In this document: positions 7,786 to 16,900 of the stretch, in pieces
How the letters are laid out: every line of letters starts with the position of its first letter
Numbering within the stretch: the first letter of the stretch is position 1
Assembly: GCA_965203375.1 (NCBI GenBank)
Contig: OZ241886.1
Location: forward strand, 3,596,001-3,660,000
DNA: 64,000 nt
From: CATQHS01 sp965203375
Lineage (GTDB): Bacteria > Actinomycetota > Acidimicrobiia > Acidimicrobiales > Aldehydirespiratoraceae
Direction: 5' to 3'
Program-made: the position numbers and the translations under genes
The notes under the pieces: generated by a model
Database searches by the model: none
The model's input: only the letters and a program-made list of their open reading frames with translations
Told to the model about the DNA's origin: nothing

Positions 7786-8376
7786 ATGAGCGCGGCCCGG
7801 GTTCTCGACCGAGTCATAGGGGCGGTGCGGGGCGTCTACGGCGACGGTTCGGACGAGCCGACGCGCTGGGGTCGCATCGGCGAGGTTCTGGAGGGGGCGC
7901 TGGCCGACCCGGAGCTGCGAGCCGCCGCGGGTGGCTGGCCCACTAGCCACGACCGGGCCAACCGCCGCTACACCAACCTCTTGTTCTACGAGGACCCGGA
8001 TTTCGGGTTCGTGGTCAACGGGCTGGTCAAGGACGAGACCGGCCGGACCCCGATCCACGACCACGGCCACGCCTGGGTGGCCTACGGTCTGCTGGAGGGA
8101 ACCGAGACCATCCTGCGCTTCCGGGATTCGGCCGGGGCGGCGGCGGGCGGCGGGGACCCGGCACTCGAACCGGACGGGCGGTTCACTCTGGCGGCGGGCC
8201 AGGTCGATCTGGTGCCGCCCTGGACCTTTCACGCCGAGCAGGCCGAGACCGAGCGGACCGTGGCGGTGATGGTGCGCAGCGCTCGGGTGGGAAAGTTCGC
8301 CCACCGGCGCTTCGATCCCGACACCGGCCGCGTCTACGACCACCCCGGCCCGCACCAGATCCCCTACGAACTGTAG
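7786..8376 (+). CDS. Cupin-fold protein of the cysteine-dioxygenase-like group
   Basis: A 196-residue cupin. The metal site is given by His91 and His93 in HDHGHAW, a Glu in LLEGTE just after, and a later His in WTFHAEQ. This is the spacing of cysteine-dioxygenase-type and related small-molecule dioxygenases. The protein would bind Fe(II) or another metal in the cytosol. The start is the ATG at 7786, with no strong ribosome site. It ends at 8376, two bases before the 23-bp tandem array. The substrate is unknown; it could also be a non-catalytic cupin. Confidence 0.75.
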   Translation: MSAARVLDRVIGAVRGVYGDGSDEPTRWGRIGEVLEGALADPELRAAAGGWPTSHDRANRRYTNLLFYEDPDFGFVVNGLVKDETGRTPIHDHGHAWVAYGLLEGTETILRFRDSAGAAAGGGDPALEPDGRFTLAAGQVDLVPPWTFHAEQAETERTVAVMVRSARVGKFAHRRFDPDTGRVYDHPGPHQIPYEL

Positions 8377-8378
8377 CT

Positions 8379-8556
8379 GCTAGCGCTACACTAACTACCG
8401 TGCTAGCGATACACCAACCTACCTGCTAGCGCTACACTAACTACCGTGCTAGCGATACACCAACCTACCTGCTAGCGCTACACTAACTACCGTGCTAGCG
8501 ATACACCAACCTACCTGCTAGCGCTACACTAACTACCGTGCTAGCGATACACCAAC
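8379..8556 (+). repeat. 23-bp tandem array, eight units in alternating types
   Basis: Units start at 8379, 8402, 8425, 8448, 8471, 8494, 8517 and 8540. All begin GCTAGCG, then either CTACACTAACTACCGT (type A) or ATACACCAACCTACCT (type B). A and B alternate strictly, so the higher-order period is 46 bp with four near-perfect copies. GCTAGC and TAGCGCTA are perfect palindromes. Each unit carries a -10-like hexamer (TACACT or TACACC). The last unit runs into the DUF4143 ATPase start with seven bases between TACACC and the ATG and no Shine-Dalgarno, which suggests leaderless expression. It looks like a multi-site operator; no protein partner is known. Confidence 0.85.
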
Positions 8557-8560
8557 TGTT

Positions 8561-9853
8561 ATGAGCGAGCCTGGGCACTACATCCCTCGGATCTTTGACA
8601 AGGCCCTTGGGGACATCCTGAGAACTCACTTGGGCGTGCTCCTCACCGGTCCCCGAGGAATCGGCAAGACCAGGACGGGCGCCGAGGTCGCCCGGTCGCA
8701 GCTCCGGCTCGACGACCCGGGCGACCGCGCCGCGGCCGCCGCCGACCCGGTCGCGGCCATAACGACCGGCCGGTACCCGCTGCTGATCGACGAGTGGCAG
8801 CTCTTTCCCGAAATCCTCTGGGCGGTGAAGCGAGCCATCGACGAGAAGACCGGAATCGGGCCGTTCGTGATCACCGGCTCAGCCCGCAACGACCTGCTCG
8901 CCGACACCTGGCCCGGCACCGGACGACTGGTCCACCTGCGCATGTGGGGCCTTGTCGGCCGCGAGCGGTTCGGCTCGGCCGCGGCGGTGCCGCTGTTCGA
9001 CCGCTGGGACGACGAGCAGGCCCGGTTCAGCGTTCCAGAGCCTCCTCCCGGACTGCGCGACTATCTCGAGATAGCCCTGGCCAGCGGACTGCCAGACATG
9101 ACGGTCATCGACTCCGAGCAGGAGCGGGCCCGCCGACTCCGCGCCTACGTCGACGCCGTCGTCAGACGCGACCTGGCCACCTTCGATCCTCCGGTCGGGC
9201 GCAGGAGAGACCCGCGCAAGTTCCGCTCATACCTGCGGTCGTACGCGCTCAACATCGCCGGAATCGTGCCGCAGTCCACCCTGGCCAAGCCCGGCGGCAT
9301 CGACCACCGAACGGCCGACGGCTACTTGAGCGCGTTGGAGGCCATGGGGGTCGTGGACGAGCTTGCGCCGTGGGCCGAACGGCCCCGGAAGCGGCTGATC
9401 ACCGGACGGGTCAAGCGTCATTTCGCCGATGCCGCACTGGCCGCCGCCGCCGTCGGCATCGGCGTCGACGACATCTTGCGCGACGATGACTTGAGAGGCC
9501 GGTTCATCGACTCGTTCGTCACGGCCCAGCTCCGGGTGGAGGCGGAGGCGTCAAAGAACGTGACGCTCCATCACCTGCGCACCGCCAACGGGGATCATGA
9601 GATCGACGTGGTGGCCCAGCGGGGTCTGGGGCTCATCGGGTTCGAGGTCAAGGCCAGCAGCGCTCCTTCCAAGGCTGACGCCCGCCACTTGGTCTGGTTC
9701 CGGGATCAGGTGGCCGAGGACCGGTTCGAGGGCGGCGTCTTGTTCCACACGGGTCGGCACCGGTTCCAGCTCGACCGCGGCATCGAGGCCGTGCCCATAG
9801 CCGGCCTGTGGGGCCCCGGCCTGCCCGAGGGCGACCAGCAGTCGCTGCTCTGA
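8561..9853 (+). CDS. DUF4143-type AAA ATPase
   Basis: A 430-residue protein of the widespread ATPase-DUF4143 family. Walker A is GPRGIGKT (30-37) and Walker B is LLIDEWQ (74-80). A sensor-like FVITGSARND follows. The C-terminal domain has a restriction-nuclease-like signature (HEIDVVAQ, then GLIGFEVKAS, about residues 345-365), as is usual in DUF4143 proteins. Members are chromosomal or mobile-element ATPases of unclear role, often next to toxin-antitoxin genes. The start lies directly behind the 23-bp array, with no ribosome site in front. It is convergent with RtcB. I am sure of the family but not of any function. Confidence 0.88.
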   Translation: MSEPGHYIPRIFDKALGDILRTHLGVLLTGPRGIGKTRTGAEVARSQLRLDDPGDRAAAAADPVAAITTGRYPLLIDEWQLFPEILWAVKRAIDEKTGIGPFVITGSARNDLLADTWPGTGRLVHLRMWGLVGRERFGSAAAVPLFDRWDDEQARFSVPEPPPGLRDYLEIALASGLPDMTVIDSEQERARRLRAYVDAVVRRDLATFDPPVGRRRDPRKFRSYLRSYALNIAGIVPQSTLAKPGGIDHRTADGYLSALEAMGVVDELAPWAERPRKRLITGRVKRHFADAALAAAAVGIGVDDILRDDDLRGRFIDSFVTAQLRVEAEASKNVTLHHLRTANGDHEIDVVAQRGLGLIGFEVKASSAPSKADARHLVWFRDQVAEDRFEGGVLFHTGRHRFQLDRGIEAVPIAGLWGPGLPEGDQQSLL

Positions 9854-9899
9854 ACGGCTCGGCCTCTCGACTGCACTCGACTCAGCTTGGAGACGACGA

Positions 9900-9920
9900 C
9901 GCGAACGGAAGCCGTTTGCG
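9900..9920. terminator. Hairpin between convergent ATPase and RtcB genes
   Basis: A nine-base stem (CGCGAACGG pairing with CCGTTTGCG, including one G-T pair) closes on an AAG triloop. It sits in the 90-bp gap between two convergent genes, where a bidirectional terminator is expected. No T-run follows on either side, so intrinsic termination is uncertain. Confidence 0.4.
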
Positions 9921-9943
9921 AGCGCGCGGGGCCCGCAGGCAGG

Positions 9944-11089
9944 TCAAGTGCCCTTGTAGTTCACCAGGGCGGTCAGCTCGTCGGCGACGCGGCACAGGTC
10001 GGACTGGAGGGCCATCACCGAGTGGATGTCCTTGTAGGCCGACGGCGCCTCGTCCAGCAGCTTGTCGGCGCGGGCCTCCTGCCAGACGCGGCCGGTCATG
10101 GCCTTCTTGAACTCCTCCACGTCGCCTTCGATGCGGGCCTGTCGCCGCGACTTGTCGCGGCCTGCGCCGTGGGCGGCCGACTGGTAGGAGTCGGGGTTGC
10201 CCAGCCCTTCGACCACGAACGTCGAGGTCCCCATGGAGCCGGCGATGATTCCCCTGTCGCCCTTGCGGGCCCGGATCGCCCCCTTGCGGGTCACCCACCG
10301 GTCGGCGCCGCCGACGGCCTCGGTCTCCGCGTAGTTGTGGTGGCAGCGGATGCGCTCGGTGACTTTGGCCCGGACGCATGTCTTCTTCTGCAGCGCCCGT
10401 CGGGCGGCGTCGAGGATGGCGTCGCGCGACACGTAGGCGAACCGCTGGCACCAGATCATGTCGGACACATAGGCGTCGAACTCCCCGGCGCCAGCGCTGA
10501 GGGCGGCCAAGTCGCGGGGGGCGCCGCCGTCGAGCGCCTCGGCCGTCTTGATGTGGGTCGTGGCCAGCCGGTTGCCGGGGCCGCGCGAGCCCGAGTGGAC
10601 CACCAGCCACACGTGGCCGTCCCGGCCGCGCGACAGCTCCAGGAAGTGGTTGCCGCGCCCGAGCGTCCCGATCTGGGCCGCGGCCAGCCCGGTGAGAGAC
10701 TTGTCGGACGGCACCGGGTTCTCGTCCAGCCAGCCAAGCGCTCGTTCGCGGGTCGGCGCCCGGCTCCGGCGGTGCCTGTCGAAGCTCATCACCGGCACGG
10801 TCCTGGAGAACTCCGAAAGCACCGGGCCGAGATCGTCGGGCAGCCGGTCGGCGGTGATGTCGAGGCGGTCGCCGGAGATGCCGCAGCCGATGTCCACCCC
10901 CACCGCGGAGGGGATGATCGTCCCGTCGGTGACCACCACCGACCCGATGCAGGCCCCGATGCCGACATGGGCGTCGGGCATGATCGCCACCGGCGGCACC
11001 ACTCCCCGGGCCCGGGCGGTGTGGCGGGCCTGTTCGAGCGCGCCGGACTCGACCCCATCCGCCGCCCATGACCGCACCGAATCGCTCAT
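9944..11089 (-). CDS. rtcB: RtcB-family RNA ligase
   Basis: A 381-residue protein with the RtcB hallmarks: MPDAHVGIGACIGS at about 37-50, GVDIGCG at 64-70 with the metal-binding Cys69, and RGNHFLEL in the middle. RtcB joins 2',3'-cyclic phosphate or 3'-phosphate RNA ends to 5'-OH ends using GTP and Mn2+. It acts in RNA repair, for example of tRNAs cut by ribotoxins. It is at the shorter end of the family range. No archease or RtcA gene is adjacent. The ATG at 11089 follows a weak TTAGGG. Its neighbour is a convergent ATPase of unknown role. Confidence 0.9.
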   Translation of the reverse strand: MSDSVRSWAADGVESGALEQARHTARARGVVPPVAIMPDAHVGIGACIGSVVVTDGTIIPSAVGVDIGCGISGDRLDITADRLPDDLGPVLSEFSRTVPVMSFDRHRRSRAPTRERALGWLDENPVPSDKSLTGLAAAQIGTLGRGNHFLELSRGRDGHVWLVVHSGSRGPGNRLATTHIKTAEALDGGAPRDLAALSAGAGEFDAYVSDMIWCQRFAYVSRDAILDAARRALQKKTCVRAKVTERIRCHHNYAETEAVGGADRWVTRKGAIRARKGDRGIIAGSMGTSTFVVEGLGNPDSYQSAAHGAGRDKSRRQARIEGDVEEFKKAMTGRVWQEARADKLLDEAPSAYKDIHSVMALQSDLCRVADELTALVNYKGT

Positions 11090-11101
11090 GCCCTAAGTAT
11101 G

Positions 11102-11179
11102 GGGGCTCAGAAGCGGTATAGGCGCTCGGCGTTGCCGGTTGGGGCTCAGAAGCGGTATAGGCGCTCGGCGTTGCCGGCC
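11102..11179 (-). repeat. 39-bp tandem duplication of the amidohydrolase 3' end
   Basis: Two 39-bp copies (11102-11140 and 11141-11179) differ only in their last two bases. The inner copy is the end of the amidohydrolase gene and encodes AGNAERLYRF plus stop. The outer copy lies beyond the stop as an untranslated duplicate. It resembles the other junction duplications in this window. Confidence 0.9.
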
Positions 11180-12300
11180 AGGATCGCCTCCTTGTCGGCG
11201 GCGGACAGGCCGGGGTTCTCGATCAGCTCGTCGATCTCGGCCCGGCAGGTGGCGGCGGTGACCTCGTGGGGGAAGTCTGAGGAGAACACCAGCGGGCGGC
11301 TGCCGGCCAGTTCCACGAAGCGGGCCAGGCCCAGCTCGTCGCCCTCGCAGCCGATGAAGACGCGGCCAGCCTCGACGTGGCCCAGCAGGTAGTCGCTGGC
11401 CCGGCCGTCGCCGATGGCGGGGAATCGGCCGTCGGGGTCGTGCTGGCTGAAGGCGGCCCAGGAGTTGTCGAAGCGCTCCAGGCAGGTGACGAACCAGTTG
11501 ACCCCGCCCTCCAGGAAGGCCACCCGCAGGCCGGGGTGGCGGTCGAGGATGCCGTTGCCGACGATGCCGGCCAGGGCGATCATCTGGCCCCAGGGGTGGC
11601 CCAGGGCGTGGATGATGGGCCACACGTCGAGGTGGTCGATCCCCCAGCCGATGTGGCAGCCGCCGTGCACCGACAGGCAGCAGCCCAGCTTCTCGGCCTC
11701 GGCGTACACCGGCCAGTACTCGCGGGACCCGAGGTGGCCCTTGAGGCCGTTGGAGGGCAGCATCGCCCCCTTGAAGCCCCGCTCGCCGACGGTGCGGCGC
11801 AACTCCTCCACCGCGGCGGAGGGGATCTGCAGCGGCAGCAGGGCCATGCCGCACAGGCGGGGATCGGCGGCCATGAAGGTGTCGTGGAGCCAGTCGTTGT
11901 AGGCCCGGCACAGGGCCACGGCCACCTCGGGGTAGTTGATCCGGCCGGCGGAGAGGCCCGCGGTGGGGTACAGCACGGCCCGCTCGATCCCGACCTCATC
12001 GAGGAACTCCCGCCATTGGGGGGCCCGCACCTTGCCCTTGCGGTTGAAGCTGGCCGCCGAGTGGCGGAAGCTGGTGTGGACGTGGTCCAGCGGGGGGAAC
12101 AGGCCGACCACCGGGGGGACCAGGCCCACGCTGCGGGGCGTCTCCAGAGCCATCTCCCTGTAGGCCTCGGGCAGGTATTCGAGGATCTCGGTGGAGTCCT
12201 CCTGCACGTGGCCGTCGGCATCGATGACCCGTACCGCTGAATTGTCCACGCCCGGGGCTTCCGCGCCCGGAGCATCTGCGGTCGGGCTGGGGGCCTCCAT
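11146..12300 (-). CDS. Amidohydrolase (amidohydrolase_2 / ACMSD-like) metal-dependent hydrolase or decarboxylase
   Basis: A 384-residue TIM-barrel enzyme of the amidohydrolase-2 family, related to ACMSD-type decarboxylases. Metal-ligand motifs are DADGHVQ near the N-terminus, SVHGGCH in the middle and SDFPH near the end. The start ATG at 12300 has GGGAG upstream and follows the epimerase stop (12303-12305) by two bases, so the two genes are translationally linked. Such enzymes hydrolyse or decarboxylate carboxylated aromatic or lactone substrates. The precise substrate is unknown. A 39-bp copy of its 3' end lies beyond the stop. Confidence 0.85.
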   Translation of the reverse strand: MEAPSPTADAPGAEAPGVDNSAVRVIDADGHVQEDSTEILEYLPEAYREMALETPRSVGLVPPVVGLFPPLDHVHTSFRHSAASFNRKGKVRAPQWREFLDEVGIERAVLYPTAGLSAGRINYPEVAVALCRAYNDWLHDTFMAADPRLCGMALLPLQIPSAAVEELRRTVGERGFKGAMLPSNGLKGHLGSREYWPVYAEAEKLGCCLSVHGGCHIGWGIDHLDVWPIIHALGHPWGQMIALAGIVGNGILDRHPGLRVAFLEGGVNWFVTCLERFDNSWAAFSQHDPDGRFPAIGDGRASDYLLGHVEAGRVFIGCEGDELGLARFVELAGSRPLVFSSDFPHEVTAATCRAEIDELIENPGLSAADKEAILAGNAERLYRF

Positions 12301-12302
12301 GC

Positions 12303-13292
12303 TCAGCTCCCGCCCGAGTGCCGGGCCAGCCAGTCGAGGTAGTCGGCCACGGCCGCGCCCATGGGGTACTCCACCTCGTAGCCGAGATCGCGCCTCGACG
12401 CCGACAGGTCCATGGGGCTGGTGGGGTTGCCGTACTTGGTCATGGAGTCCTCCTGGGTGATCTCCATGGCGATGGGGCGACCCGCGGCCTGCTCGATCAG
12501 GCCGATGATCTCCCGGATGGTGTGCAGCTCGCCCATGGAGGCGTTGTAGACCCGGTTGGGCACCTCGGCGGCGTAGGCGGCCCGCACCACGGCCTGGGCC
12601 CCGTCGGGCGAGTAGGTGTAGTCCATGCCCTGGCGGTCGAGGTCGGGCTCGGCGATGCGGTAGACGGCGCCGCCGTGGGCGCACTCGATGAGCTGCTTGA
12701 GCAGCTTGGAGGGGCCGCCGCCGGGGACCCCGTGCCAGGGGCCGAAGACGCCGCCGAAGCGCACCGAGGCGGTCTCGATCCCGTAGGAGTCGCGGTAGTT
12801 GTGGCACAGCCATTCCGAGGCCAGCTTCATGGAGGCGTACAGCGACGGCGGGTACTCGCTGACCACGTTGAGGGAGAAGTCCTCGACGGTGTCGTCTTGG
12901 GGGCGCACCGAGCGGCGGCCCATGGTGACCACCGTGGAGCTGCAGAAGACCACCCGCTCGACGCGGGCCAGGCGGGCCGCCTCCAGCACGCTGAGGGTGC
13001 CCATCAGGTTGACCCTCACCCCGGCCACCGGCCGGGGGATGACGTCGCGGGTGAGCAGCGAGGCGGTGTGGATGATGCGGTCCACCCCGTGGGCCTCGAT
13101 GGCGGCGATCAGGTCGCCGATGTCGCCGATGTCGCCCTTGACCAGCGTCGCCTGGTTCAGGTCGAGGCGCTCGGCCAGGTTGTCGGTGCTGAAGGCCACG
13201 TCGTAGAGCACGGGCCTCTCGCCCCGCTCGGCGATGATGCGGGCCGCAGCCAGCGAGCCGATCATCCCGGCCCCAGTGATGAGCGTTGTCAC
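12303..13292 (-). CDS. NAD-dependent epimerase/dehydratase (extended SDR)
   Basis: A 329-residue extended short-chain dehydrogenase. It has the N-terminal glycine motif TGAGMIGS (6-13), the DxxD region around GDIGDIGD, and the catalytic YxxxK (Tyr152, Lys156 in LYASMKLASE). It should act on a nucleotide sugar or a similar hydroxy/keto substrate with NAD(P). The GTG start at 13292 has AAGGGGG upstream. It is the first gene of a two-gene operon with the amidohydrolase, which suggests a small catabolic unit rather than cell-wall sugar synthesis. That is inference. Confidence 0.88.
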   Translation of the reverse strand: MTTLITGAGMIGSLAAARIIAERGERPVLYDVAFSTDNLAERLDLNQATLVKGDIGDIGDLIAAIEAHGVDRIIHTASLLTRDVIPRPVAGVRVNLMGTLSVLEAARLARVERVVFCSSTVVTMGRRSVRPQDDTVEDFSLNVVSEYPPSLYASMKLASEWLCHNYRDSYGIETASVRFGGVFGPWHGVPGGGPSKLLKQLIECAHGGAVYRIAEPDLDRQGMDYTYSPDGAQAVVRAAYAAEVPNRVYNASMGELHTIREIIGLIEQAAGRPIAMEITQEDSMTKYGNPTSPMDLSASRRDLGYEVEYPMGAAVADYLDWLARHSGGS

Positions 13293-13363
13293 TCTTCGCC
13301 CCCTTCTCAGTTCGGACCGGTCAACAGTACCCGCAATCCGTTCGAGCGTGGTAGCGTGGCGGC

Positions 13364-13831
13364 ATGTCAGCGACCCGCATGCAAGATACGGACCGACAAC
13401 GATTTGAGCGTGAACTATTGGTGTCCTTTGGAGAAGAGATAGTTGAAGACGGAATGTATCACCCGGCCGAAGACATTATTTTAGATACATTGAAGAACCA
13501 GGACAAAGAGAAAGCTCTGAGCTGGATACGCGAATTTATTTTGGATGCTACTCGTCCTGATTTAGGATACTCAATCCTTCTTTGCTTGACCCATCATCCA
13601 CCCCTCGGTACAGCTTCCTGGCGTGTCCAACTCATACATGATGCTCTAGGTTCTCAGGATATAGGAGTCAGAGACGCTGCTGCACAAGTCGCTGAGTCAT
13701 GGGCTGATCCGGAAATACTACCTATTCTAAGGACACAGAAAGCTAATGAACCTGTCGGTTGGTTGCAAGATTATATGAGGAGCATTATTGAGGATATCCA
13801 GGGTAAGATGCTGCACGCAGCCCCTAGCTGA
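13364..13831 (+). CDS. HEAT-repeat-like small protein, AT-rich
   Basis: A 155-residue acidic, all-helical protein. Segments DAAAQVAESWADPEILPILR and GWLQDYMRSIIEDIQGK look like HEAT or armadillo-type helix pairs. Its codons are far more AT-rich than the surrounding genes (TTATTTTAGATACATTG and similar). That marks it as a recent arrival, together with the AT-rich 72 bp behind it. It is convergent with the DUF499 ATPase gene. Possible roles are an accessory or immunity protein of the neighbouring module, but nothing in the sequence proves this. Confidence 0.6.
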   Translation: MSATRMQDTDRQRFERELLVSFGEEIVEDGMYHPAEDIILDTLKNQDKEKALSWIREFILDATRPDLGYSILLCLTHHPPLGTASWRVQLIHDALGSQDIGVRDAAAQVAESWADPEILPILRTQKANEPVGWLQDYMRSIIEDIQGKMLHAAPS

Positions 13832-13903
13832 TGTTCCTAGCCCGTAAGATTATGCTTAGCAAATAGAGTAAACTTTCAACTTTTTCTGTACTACATTCGA
13901 GGA

Positions 13904-16900
13904 TCAGGTGATGTTGGATTGGACTTCGGCTTCTTCGGCGGCCTGGGCGATCTTGGCTGCGCTTTCGGGGTCGGCGGCTATCTGCATCTGGAGGTTGACG
14001 TAGGTGGCCTTGCCGCTGTCGATGGTGTTGGTGATGGTGCGCAACAGGGCTGCGATGTCCTCTCGTTTGCCTTCGTCATCGCGCAGTGAGGTGAAGGTGG
14101 TGACGGTGATTTGCTGCTCGCCCGCCGACGGAGCCTCACCCACTTCGACCGTGACCGACGTTCCAGCCGGGACTTGTTCACCCGGGCGGGGGTGCTGAGC
14201 GACGATGTTCCCTTCGGCCGCTCCGGGGCGTTCCAGTTTCAGGCTGGCCGTTCCCAGCACGAGCCCGACGGCCGCAAGCGGCTTGCCGGTGAGGTCGGGG
14301 ACGGTCACCGTGCCTGCCTGATCGACCGAGTCCGCGGTGCCGGGCTCGCGGACGCGGATCCCGGTGTTGGCCAGGTTGATGTCGGCTTCGCGCTCGGCTC
14401 GGACGACGTTGCCAGCCTCGTCGGCCAGTTCGAGATTGCCGTCGACCACGGCGGCGCCGATGGCCCGGCGCAGTTCGGGCTCGCCGCCGGGGAGCAATGG
14501 CAGGCGGGGGGTGTTCCAGAAGCTGTCGCGGATCTCAGACAGGGGGCGGCCCATGTGCCCGGCGCTGAGGTTGAACACCAGAGCACCCGCGGTCAATTGA
14601 CTCGAGCCGAAGGCTTTGGCCTCTTCAACCAAAGCGGCCCACACGACCGAGCCGTCGAGTGCGGACTGGTTTTCCTTCTGGAGGCGGATGTCTCGGGCCG
14701 TCTGGCCGACGGTCGAGTCCTCTGACAAGAAGAAGACATGCTGGTAGGAGTCCTTGACCGCCTTGTGCAAGCGCTTCTTGGATTCGTTGAGTTGCGCGCG
14801 TGCTTCGGGGGCCAGATCAACGTCGCCCTTGACCGCGTCAAGCGAGCTGACCCGCTCCCAGGCCAGATAGTCGGTGGCGATCCGGCGGGCGTGGCTCCGC
14901 AACTGGGTGTTGGCGCAGGCGAACACCGCAGACGACGCCCACCCCACCGCCAGCCGGTCGCCGCCGAGGCCCATGGCCGATTCGACCGCCGCCCGGGTGG
15001 CGGAGTCGTCGCCGTTGAGAAGGCTGAACCAGCGCGAGTCGAGTATCACCAGCCGGGTCTGGCGCTGATGATCGATCCCGGCCGCGGCCAGCAGATCGCG
15101 CAGGTCGTCAGCCGTCACCGGGCCAATTGGCGCATTGTCGGCCCGCACCTCGACCACGCGCTGGAACGGGCCGCTGACCGCCAGCTCGAAGGCGATCTCG
15201 GCCACGGCCTCGTCTCGGTCGGCGTCGCCCACGGCCTGGCGCTCGGCCCGATGCAGCATGGGCAGGGTCTTGCGGGTCTCGAAGTGGTAGCGGGCGGGGT
15301 TGTTGCGGCCGGTGCCGGGGGTCTTGTCGAAGGCCACCAGCCCGTCGCCGCTCTCGAACAGGTCGCGCATGACGATCTCGGAATCGCCGGGCCCGTAGGC
15401 GTTCACCGGCACGAAGGCGGCGGCGTGCAGTTCGGGCTCGGTGGCGCCGCGCCGTCCCCGAGGACGCGGGCACAGCGAATAGACGAACAACGCGGCGGCC
15501 ATCCGCTCGGCGGCACGGGGGTTCTCGGCCCTCACGCCGTCGGCGGCGACGCGGCGGTCGATCAGCCGGGCGGTGCCCCGGTCGTCGTGGTCGGGGTCGA
15601 CGATCTCAGCCAGGGCCACCTCCCGCAGGCTCGACTCAGTGCGGGCGTCGGCCACCAGCCCCGAGTCGAGCAGCGAGTCGCGCACCGGCCGGTCCGACAG
15701 CGGCAGATCGCCCGGTCCGATCAGCAGCGGCACCCAGTCACCCCGGCGGGCCCGCTCGATCAGCGAGTAGGCGGTGGCGGCGAACACCCTGATGGTGGAG
15801 CGCACCTTCTGGAACCCGGCGTGCAGAGACCATTCCTGGTCGGCCAGGTCCAGCAGCGCCGGATGGAAGGGATAGCAACGCGCCACCTGCTGGCCGAAGC
15901 CGGGGTTGGCGTCGCCGAACACCTTGTCGGCCCACGGTCCGCCCATGCGTTCGGCATAGAGAGCGGCCGTGGCGGAGGCCACCGCCTCGGCCGGGGCGTT
16001 CTCGAAGAGCCGGCGGCGGATGATGTCGGCGAAGTCGCCGCCGGAGGTGACGGTGGTGGCCTCGCCGTTGCGCAACAGCAGGTCCTCAAGCTCGGCCCGG
16101 CAGCGAGTACCCAGCTCGTTGAGGGTGATGTTGTCGTGGTCGGAGGCGATCATCACCACCACCAACGCGCAGTTGTCCACATCGTTGACCGTGTCGAGCA
16201 GGGCCCGCAGGAAGGCCATGTCGTCGAGCGCAAGTTGTTCGCTCTTGTTGGCGGCCCAGCGCAGGTAGTCCATGATCTCGTCGATGAGGATCAGTACCGG
16301 CCGGCGGACGGTGGCCAGGGCTGTGGCCAGCTCGGCCTTGCTGGAGGTGTGGCCCTTGTGGGCCTCCCAGGCCGGGTAGTCCCGGTCGAACAGGCGCCAC
16401 AGGAACCGTTCGCCCAGGGTCTTGGCCGGTCCGTCGGTCTGCTCGCGGGGGGCGGGGTTGTCGCAGTCGAGCACCACGCATACCGGATCGTTGAGGCCGT
16501 CGGCCAGGGCGTCGTCACCGGCAATGCGGCGGGCCTCGGCCAGCACTTGGGTGCCCAAGTCGGTTCCGGCCAGCTCGGCGGTGTGGCGGGCCAGGTGCCA
16601 CAGCCCGATCAGCCCGTGCGACTTGCCGCCGCCCATGGCCTGATCCAGCCGCCACACCGCCTTGGCCTTCACTGATCCGGGCGCGCCGAGGCGCACCGCG
16701 ATCTGGGCCATCAGCGACACCAGGCTGCCGGCCGGGTGGGTGATCTCGCCGTAGTAGGCGGCCTTGTGGTAGGCGACAGTGCCGCCGTCGGCCCGGCCGA
16801 ACACGGCGTTGTGCAACGACATCTGCACGTCGTCAATGAGCCCCCCGCTGTCGGCCACCTCCTCCCGAAGGTTCAGCTCCTCCCACCACGGCCTGACCGG

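Noticed and set aside
8379..8556. CRISPR array
   Set aside because: The units are contiguous with no unique spacers between them, and no cas gene is present. It is a tandem satellite.
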